DNA of 10,454 nt from JAVVEW01 sp032251045. Lineage in GTDB: Bacteria; Pseudomonadota; Gammaproteobacteria; Methylococcales; Methylomonadaceae. Each line of letters begins with the position of its first letter. The stretch's first letter is position 1. Location of the stretch: NCBI GenBank assembly GCA_032251045.1, contig JAVVEW010000069.1, forward strand, positions 1 to 10,454, written 5' to 3'. Both the position numbers and the translations under genes were made by a program. The notes under the pieces are model-generated. The model worked only from the letters and a program-made list of their open reading frames with translations. It searched no databases and was not told the DNA's origin. This document shows, piece by piece, positions 5,852-10,454 of this stretch.

Positions 5852-7077
5852 TGTTGAAACCATCCTTTTTGATCGGTCGTCAGTGCAATGTTCAGTTGAT
5901 CGGTAGCGGTCTTTTGTGCCGCATTTCTAGCGGTTTCAGCCTGTGTAGTTCGCATTTTGGCAAGATCATAGGCCGTTTGAGCATCATCCCTTTTTTTGTT
6001 GGCACTATCCAGCGCCAGAGCGGCCCCCGCGATACTAGCCGCAGCAGCGCCGACACCCAGCGCTACCATTCCGCCACTGACCGTCGGATTGCCAGCCGCT
6101 GCCGCAGCCAGAGTAGCTTGCGAAACCGCGACAACTGTCACTTCCATGGTGGCACGGGTTACCGCCGCTTTAGCCATGTCCAGATCGAGTTCGCGCAATT
6201 TCTCGGCGAATTGACGGTAATCTCGATAAAAAACCGCCAGTCGATAGGCGTCATAAGCAACCTTGGCGCTACGGGCGGAACCATTGACTTTACTCAACAG
6301 CGCAGGGCATTGTAAGCGTGCGGCCAGTTCGTTTGAGCCCTGGGCGAAAACCACATCGTCATAACGGTCGGTTTGTTTGGTTTGCGGCGATTCAAACAAC
6401 ACCGGGTTACCTTGCTGATTTAAGCCATCCAGAAAGCGACCATCATTATCAGCGTCGCGTTTACCCGGGTTCACCAGCAGATAAGCGGTATTAACATTAT
6501 TGCTACCGATACGGACATGCGCTTGATCCGTAGCAACCGCTTGGCGCGCCAACGTGCGCAACGCCCAGCAAAAATCCACACCATTGGTTTGCAGGGATGG
6601 CGTGGCGGTGGATTGATTGTATTGTGGCGGCAGGAACGGCTGAAAGCGATTCTTGGCAACCGCCAGATCAATATCATGACTCAGATCAGCCTGGGCTGCC
6701 CGGTACACGGCATAGATAATTTTCTGGCCATCGCTATTAGTAACCGGGCTGGTGAGTCCTAAAGTCAGGTGCGGCAGCGCTCCGGCACGAATGCCATCGG
6801 CACAATCCTCAACACCGTCATTGTCGCTATCCGGACAAGGCAGACGACTGTTGGCGGTAATAAAACCAAACAACACACCACTGAAGCCTTCCAGAAAAAA
6901 CTGGCTTTCTTCCTGCAGCGCTTGTTTGGCGGCTGATGAGGACACGGGTGAATTAGCCTGACGACCCGGCGTGGCCGCAAAAAAAATACCGGCGATAATG
7001 GCCAGGATCATTAATACCACCGCCAGTTCCAGCATGCTGAAACCCTGTTGCTTATTCGATAATGGTTGCCTGTTCAT
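5848..7077 (-). CDS. Large prepilin-like protein, four-Cys paralog B
   Basis: 409 aa. The leader ends N-K-Q-Q-G and is followed by F-S-M-L-E (Glu+5) and a hydrophobic helix, the standard class of type IV prepilin signal. The shared domain then shows N-S-R-L-P-C-P with D-S-D-N-D-G-V-E-D-C (81-92), L-P-H-L-T-L-G-L, Y-A-V-Y-R, D-L-A-V-A-K-N-R-F, V-D-F-C-W-A and A-Y-L-L-V-N-P-G ... D-A-D-N-D-G-R-F-L-D-G, ending at L-Q-C-P-A-L-L. Cysteines are 81, 92, 170 and 257 only. The two D-x-D-x-D-G-like runs resemble calcium-binding loops. The C-terminus holds an Ala/Gly-rich hydrophobic pair around G-N-P (about 311-356) and a charged, probably coiled-coil tail (K-K-R-D-D-A-Q onward). The start overlaps the preceding gene's stop as ATGA and has AAGGGG 8 nt upstream. 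It is much longer than usual pseudopilins (100-200 aa). Confidence 0.83.
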   Translation of the reverse strand: MNRQPLSNKQQGFSMLELAVVLMILAIIAGIFFAATPGRQANSPVSSSAAKQALQEESQFFLEGFSGVLFGFITANSRLPCPDSDNDGVEDCADGIRAGALPHLTLGLTSPVTNSDGQKIIYAVYRAAQADLSHDIDLAVAKNRFQPFLPPQYNQSTATPSLQTNGVDFCWALRTLARQAVATDQAHVRIGSNNVNTAYLLVNPGKRDADNDGRFLDGLNQQGNPVLFESPQTKQTDRYDDVVFAQGSNELAARLQCPALLSKVNGSARSAKVAYDAYRLAVFYRDYRQFAEKLRELDLDMAKAAVTRATMEVTVVAVSQATLAAAAAGNPTVSGGMVALGVGAAAASIAGAALALDSANKKRDDAQTAYDLAKMRTTQAETARNAAQKTATDQLNIALTTDQKGWFQQ

Positions 7078-9542
7078 TCCACCAACCCCTTAACGTCGGC
7101 CTGTTTCAGCAGGCTTTCGCTGGCACCGGAAACAGATAACGCGTTTGGCGCCTGACTGGCCTGGATAGGCTCGCATTTATCGCTTCCTGCCCGGTCTGGT
7201 TTGTAAAAGAAATCACCGGGAGTCTTCGCCTTACAAACCTGGTAATTGGCTTGTTCAACCTTAGCCTTATCCCAATCTTCTTGAGCGTTGTTCATGGCCT
7301 TTTCCAGGCTCCAGGCTTTTTGATACAGCGCGATCATATTGCGATAGTTGAGCGCTTCAGTATCTTCTTTGCCATCAATGGTGAAACGAGGACCTTGCAA
7401 GTCAAAAATGGCATTGTAAAGCTCACAGCCTGTAGGTTGGGGGCTGTCAGTGCAACTGACCATGACCGGCTGCCCGGCTTGATCAAGAATTGCCTGCCCG
7501 GTCTGTGAGTCTATGGCAGGTACCATTTCGGTCAATGCTTTCGCTTCATCGAACAAGATAATGGCCGGATTGTCCGGTGCCGCTACCGGCTGCGGATTAG
7601 CGCAGGCATCACTCATTGGTATACTTGAGGAATCAGGTGGTGTCGTTTCCGTAGGTGCCGTCAATTCAGCGTTAGGATCACCTGCCGGTGGATTATTGGG
7701 GTCGAACGTGGGCATGTTCAACGACTGCGCACAGGCGTTATCTCCGGCGTCGGCACTGTCCTGACTGTCCAGAAAACTTTGTCGGTATGTGGCAGGGTCA
7801 ATCGCCTCGGTGAGCTTTACTTTTGCAGTTGCATGATCCGGGTTGTTAGGATCCATAGCCGCCAATATATCAGCCCATGGACCGTTCGTATTGTCAGTCA
7901 ATGCCGCAAAGGCATTGTCAGCTGCAGCTTTAGCTGCCAGATGCTCACGCACGGTTTCATTGAAGCGGTTCTGCGCGTCTGTAACCATGGTTTGATATTG
8001 AGCCTCCATATCCAGATTGACATTTTGCCCGCCAATTTCCGTCGGTGCGGTATCTGTGAACATAGTCGCCAGACTGGCTTTTAATTTATTGTACTGATCC
8101 CAAGCGATGGCATGAATAATCATCGCCGATAATGCGGACGCGGTTTGCGCGACGGAAAGTCCAAGGCCGATTTGCGCCAGGGGCAGGGCGGCCAGCCCCA
8201 AAAACAAGGGCGGCCCGGACGCCGCAGCCGCTTTCCCTATTTGGGTATTGGAAGAAAGAACCTGCTGGCCCGCCAGGCCGGTGTTGAGCAGACTCATAAA
8301 CGTACCAACCACCGCACTGTCACGGGCGGACTTGATGTTCTCGAACAAAGCCAAAGACTGGGATTCGATTTCATTTTCGACATTGACCGCTTCGGCAAAC
8401 ATATTCAGCGAAGCCAAAACCGCTTTGCAGCGCAGGTGCGCGCCTAGTTCTTGAAAAGACACGCTCAAGGTCAAATCGTCATAATCGTCGCCACGCAGAA
8501 ATTCCGGTGCATTGAAAGCCATTGCAGCCTGTTGATTGTGACCGTCAAACACGACAGCATAGGTCCCGGTGGCTAAATCGAAATCACCGGCACCCGGGTC
8601 GGCCAGAATATAGGCCTGGTGTTGTTTCTGGCCTTGCTGGTCGATACTATGCAGGTAATTAGCATTGAAAACATTGGCCGGCAAATTGGCGCGTTCCAGC
8701 GCCCAACACAAATCCAATGCATTGTTTTGGTTTGCTGCATAGTGGCCACTGTCCGCGTTATAAGGTTCGTAACGATTCTTGCTGGTAGCCAAATCAAGAT
8801 CGCTCCAAAGGGGTTCATCCGGCAATGTTGTATCCAGGAACTTGTCAAGCGCATTGATTTCAGCAAACACGACACTCGCAGCAGGCAATCTTCTGAACTC
8901 ATCAAGCCATTGCTGGGCCTCTGCCAGCCAATGCCGGGCAAATTCCCGGGCCTTGGCGCTATCACCGGTACCATTGCCCAGATTGGCCAGCTCGACCAGA
9001 TCCTTGGCAGCTGTCCCTGATGACTCAAAATCACTGAGTTTTGGTGGCTTGGCACTTGCTAAAACGCTTTGATCGGAAAACGTGTCATTCATCTCTCCAG
9101 CTTTAGCCTGCAATACTCTATCAATTTGCAGCACCAAAGAATAAACACCCGCGCTATCAAGGTAGGCCATGATATCGGCGCTGGCTGGCGTATCGACCGC
9201 ACGACGATAAACACCATATAACAAGGGCGTCTCGCCGGAACGATAAGTGCGGGTTTGCATGCCTAAAGTGCGATAAGGCAGCTGGCCTTTACCCGCGCTG
9301 GTCGCGCAGTTTTCCAAGCCATCGAAGGTGGTATCAGGGCAAGGTAAACGGCCCTGCAAGGCGGCAAAAGTCTTCAACTGATGCGACGCCTTATCCAGGC
9401 GTCGCTGCATCAATTTCTGTTCATTGTCACTGAATGTTTGATAGGTTTTACTGATTAAAACGGCTGCAAGCCCCGCACCTGCGGTAATAATCATCGCAGC
9501 CTCCAGTAAACCAAACCCCTTTTGGTTGCCAATCGTCTTCAT
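7074..9542 (-). CDS. Giant prepilin-like protein, four-Cys paralog A
   Basis: 822 aa, very long for a prepilin. The leader M-K-T-I-G-N-Q-K-G is followed by F-G-L-L-E, with Glu at +5, then the pilin helix (about 10-32). The shared domain shows G-R-L-P-C-P (Cys68), G-L-E-N-C (Cys79), L-P-Y-R-T-L-G-M, Y-G-V-Y-R, D-L-A-T-S-K-N-R-Y, L-D-L-C-W-A (Cys279) and A-Y-I-L-A-D-P-G ... F-D-G-H-N, ending at L-R-C-K-A (Cys372). Unlike the paralogs it has about 110 extra residues between Y-G-V-Y-R and D-L-A-T (about 118-245). A hydrophobic stretch with S-G-P-P (442-445) spans about 411-480. The last 330 residues are unique: helical segments, a Pro/Asp/Thr-rich linker (about 606-660) and six further cysteines (604, 647, 697, 706, 770, 790). 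It is the first pilin-like gene after the platform gene. By size it may be a tip or cap subunit; that is inference. Confidence 0.84.
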   Translation of the reverse strand: MKTIGNQKGFGLLEAAMIITAGAGLAAVLISKTYQTFSDNEQKLMQRRLDKASHQLKTFAALQGRLPCPDTTFDGLENCATSAGKGQLPYRTLGMQTRTYRSGETPLLYGVYRRAVDTPASADIMAYLDSAGVYSLVLQIDRVLQAKAGEMNDTFSDQSVLASAKPPKLSDFESSGTAAKDLVELANLGNGTGDSAKAREFARHWLAEAQQWLDEFRRLPAASVVFAEINALDKFLDTTLPDEPLWSDLDLATSKNRYEPYNADSGHYAANQNNALDLCWALERANLPANVFNANYLHSIDQQGQKQHQAYILADPGAGDFDLATGTYAVVFDGHNQQAAMAFNAPEFLRGDDYDDLTLSVSFQELGAHLRCKAVLASLNMFAEAVNVENEIESQSLALFENIKSARDSAVVGTFMSLLNTGLAGQQVLSSNTQIGKAAAASGPPLFLGLAALPLAQIGLGLSVAQTASALSAMIIHAIAWDQYNKLKASLATMFTDTAPTEIGGQNVNLDMEAQYQTMVTDAQNRFNETVREHLAAKAAADNAFAALTDNTNGPWADILAAMDPNNPDHATAKVKLTEAIDPATYRQSFLDSQDSADAGDNACAQSLNMPTFDPNNPPAGDPNAELTAPTETTPPDSSSIPMSDACANPQPVAAPDNPAIILFDEAKALTEMVPAIDSQTGQAILDQAGQPVMVSCTDSPQPTGCELYNAIFDLQGPRFTIDGKEDTEALNYRNMIALYQKAWSLEKAMNNAQEDWDKAKVEQANYQVCKAKTPGDFFYKPDRAGSDKCEPIQASQAPNALSVSGASESLLKQADVKGLVE

Positions 9543-9551
9543 GCAACGCCA

Positions 9552-9556
9552 CCTCC
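9552..9556 (-). promoter_or_regulatory. Strong ribosome binding site of the giant prepilin gene
   Basis: GGAGG inside GGGGGGAGGT lies 9 nt before the ATG at 9542, in the 25-nt gap after the platform-protein gene. It fixes this start and is the strongest ribosome binding site seen in the operon; the following pilin-like genes lean on stop/start overlaps instead. Confidence 0.7.
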
Positions 9557-9567
9557 CCCCAAACTGA

Positions 9568-10454
9568 TCAATAGCGAGTAGTTACATCACCAATCAATTG
9601 ATAAACCGGCAATAACAACACGACAATCATTAAAATAAATAAACCGCCTGCGACTAAAATAATCAACGGCTTAACTACTTCCGAAATTGAAGCAATCAAA
9701 TTATCAAAACGGCGCCGATATTCTTCGGCCAGATATCGCAGCTGCTGATCCAAAGTACCGCTTTGCTCGCCAACACTGACTAATCTAATCATTAAACCTG
9801 GAAAAACCTCTGCAGTCCTCAACTCCTGGCTTAATGTATTGCCACGAGAAATGCCTTTCTTTGCCTGATTAATACGTTTTCGGTAAACCTCATTGCGTAT
9901 CGAATGTTCAAGCACATCCAGGCTATCAAGCAAGTTAAACCCGGCCCCAATCAGAAGACTCAGATATTCGCTGATATAGGCAAGACTTGAAGCCCTGACT
10001 AACTTCCTGGAAATAGGTAAATAATAAGCAAGCTGAAATAACCGATAACGCACTTCACCATTGCGCCTGAACAGCAACACAAGAGTTAACAAAATCAAAC
10101 ATGCAACCAAGACATACAAAATAAGATGTTGGTTGATATGATTCATGCCACTCATCACCATCAAGGTCAGTTCTGGCAATTTGACATTCATCTGCCGGAA
10201 CATATCAAAGACATTAGGCAATACATAGCTAATCCAGAATATCGAGGCCCCAAGCAACGTAATCAACACAAAAGCCGGATAAATCATGGCTTTTTTAACA
10301 TCCTGATTGAGATGAACCATGCGTTGTAAGTGTGTACTGGCATCCAGCAATGTCCGGTCCAGGGCGCCGGATTGCTCGCCAATCCGTGTCAGGTGACGAA
10401 CGGTTTCAGGAAAAACATCACGATGATCTTCAAAACTTTCAGTCAAGCTCTTAC
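9568..10454 (-). CDS. GspF/PilC-family inner-membrane platform protein, partial
   Basis: The frame is open to the right edge, so the first roughly 100 residues of a normal 400-aa protein are missing. About 295 residues are seen. They contain the end of the first T2SSF domain (D-V-F-P-E-T-V, then R-I-G-E-Q-S-G-A-L-D), a membrane segment starting F-V-L-I-T-L-L-G, a second at about L-I-L-Y-V-L-V-A-C-L, the complete second T2SSF domain (L-L-I-G-A-G-F-N-L-L-D-S-L, V-F-P-G-L-M-I-R-L and again V-G-E-Q-S-G-T-L-D) and a C-terminal membrane helix. Such proteins sit in the inner membrane and couple the cytoplasmic assembly ATPase to pilin polymerisation in type IV pili and type II secretion. Four prepilin-like genes follow downstream on the same strand, consistent with one machine. 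It could belong to a T4P, MSHA-like or T2SS lineage; the window does not decide this. Confidence 0.9.
   Translation of the reverse strand, partial: KSLTESFEDHRDVFPETVRHLTRIGEQSGALDRTLLDASTHLQRMVHLNQDVKKAMIYPAFVLITLLGASIFWISYVLPNVFDMFRQMNVKLPELTLMVMSGMNHINQHLILYVLVACLILLTLVLLFRRNGEVRYRLFQLAYYLPISRKLVRASSLAYISEYLSLLIGAGFNLLDSLDVLEHSIRNEVYRKRINQAKKGISRGNTLSQELRTAEVFPGLMIRLVSVGEQSGTLDQQLRYLAEEYRRRFDNLIASISEVVKPLIILVAGGLFILMIVVLLLPVYQLIGDVTTRY

Noticed and set aside
5851..6315. 154-aa plus-strand open frame opposite paralog B
   Set aside because: It is antisense to a clear prepilin-like gene, with no ribosome binding site noticed and composition set by the other strand.
8573..9055. 160-aa minus-strand open frame inside the giant pilin gene
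   Set aside because: It is a different frame of the same strand within a strongly supported coding sequence.

Overview
The window looks like chromosomal DNA of a gammaproteobacterium. The PhoB and PhoR, the YbfF-type hydrolase, the tRNA with an encoded CCA end and the type IV pilin-like genes all fit that. The C-run/G-run dispersed repeats recall gammaproteobacterial methanotrophs (Methylococcales), but that narrower placement is a guess from style and not proven by any gene here.

Left part (1-3160, plus strand): the end of the phosphate response regulator PhoB, the complete sensor kinase PhoR, a DUF445 membrane protein and an alpha/beta hydrolase of the YbfF type. Gaps are 6 nt, 3 nt and a 4-nt ATGA overlap, so they read as one operon. 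The operon start and any Pho box lie left of the window.

Middle part (3161-3902): intergenic DNA carrying a short hairpin after the hydrolase, a degenerate REP-like stretch, tRNA-Ser(GGA) on the minus strand with a TATAAT box, three relics of a C-run/G-run palindromic repeat, and the decayed 3' end of an IS200/IS605-type tnpA with a right-end-like hairpin.

Right part (3903-10454, minus strand, read right to left): a type IV pilus / type II secretion-like operon. It begins with a GspF/PilC-type inner-membrane platform protein (5' end outside the window). Then follow three very large prepilin-like proteins (822, 409 and about 412 aa) and a normal-sized prepilin (about 232 aa). All four have a prepilin-peptidase site with Glu+5. 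The three large ones are diverged tandem paralogs. After the pilin helix they share a domain with four conserved cysteines, an R-L-P-C-P box, a Y-G/A-V-Y-R box, a D-F/L-C-W/Q-A box and an A-Y-[VIL]-[IL] ... D-G-x-N box. Each then carries an Ala/Gly-rich hydrophobic hairpin broken by GNP, TNP or SGPP. ATGA stop/start overlaps join the large genes, and the last gene also overlaps by ATGA if its upstream start is used. A platform protein plus a set of oversized minor-pilin-like subunits suggests a specialised pilus or pseudopilus tip or secretion machine that I cannot match to a described system. This is the main discovery candidate of the window.
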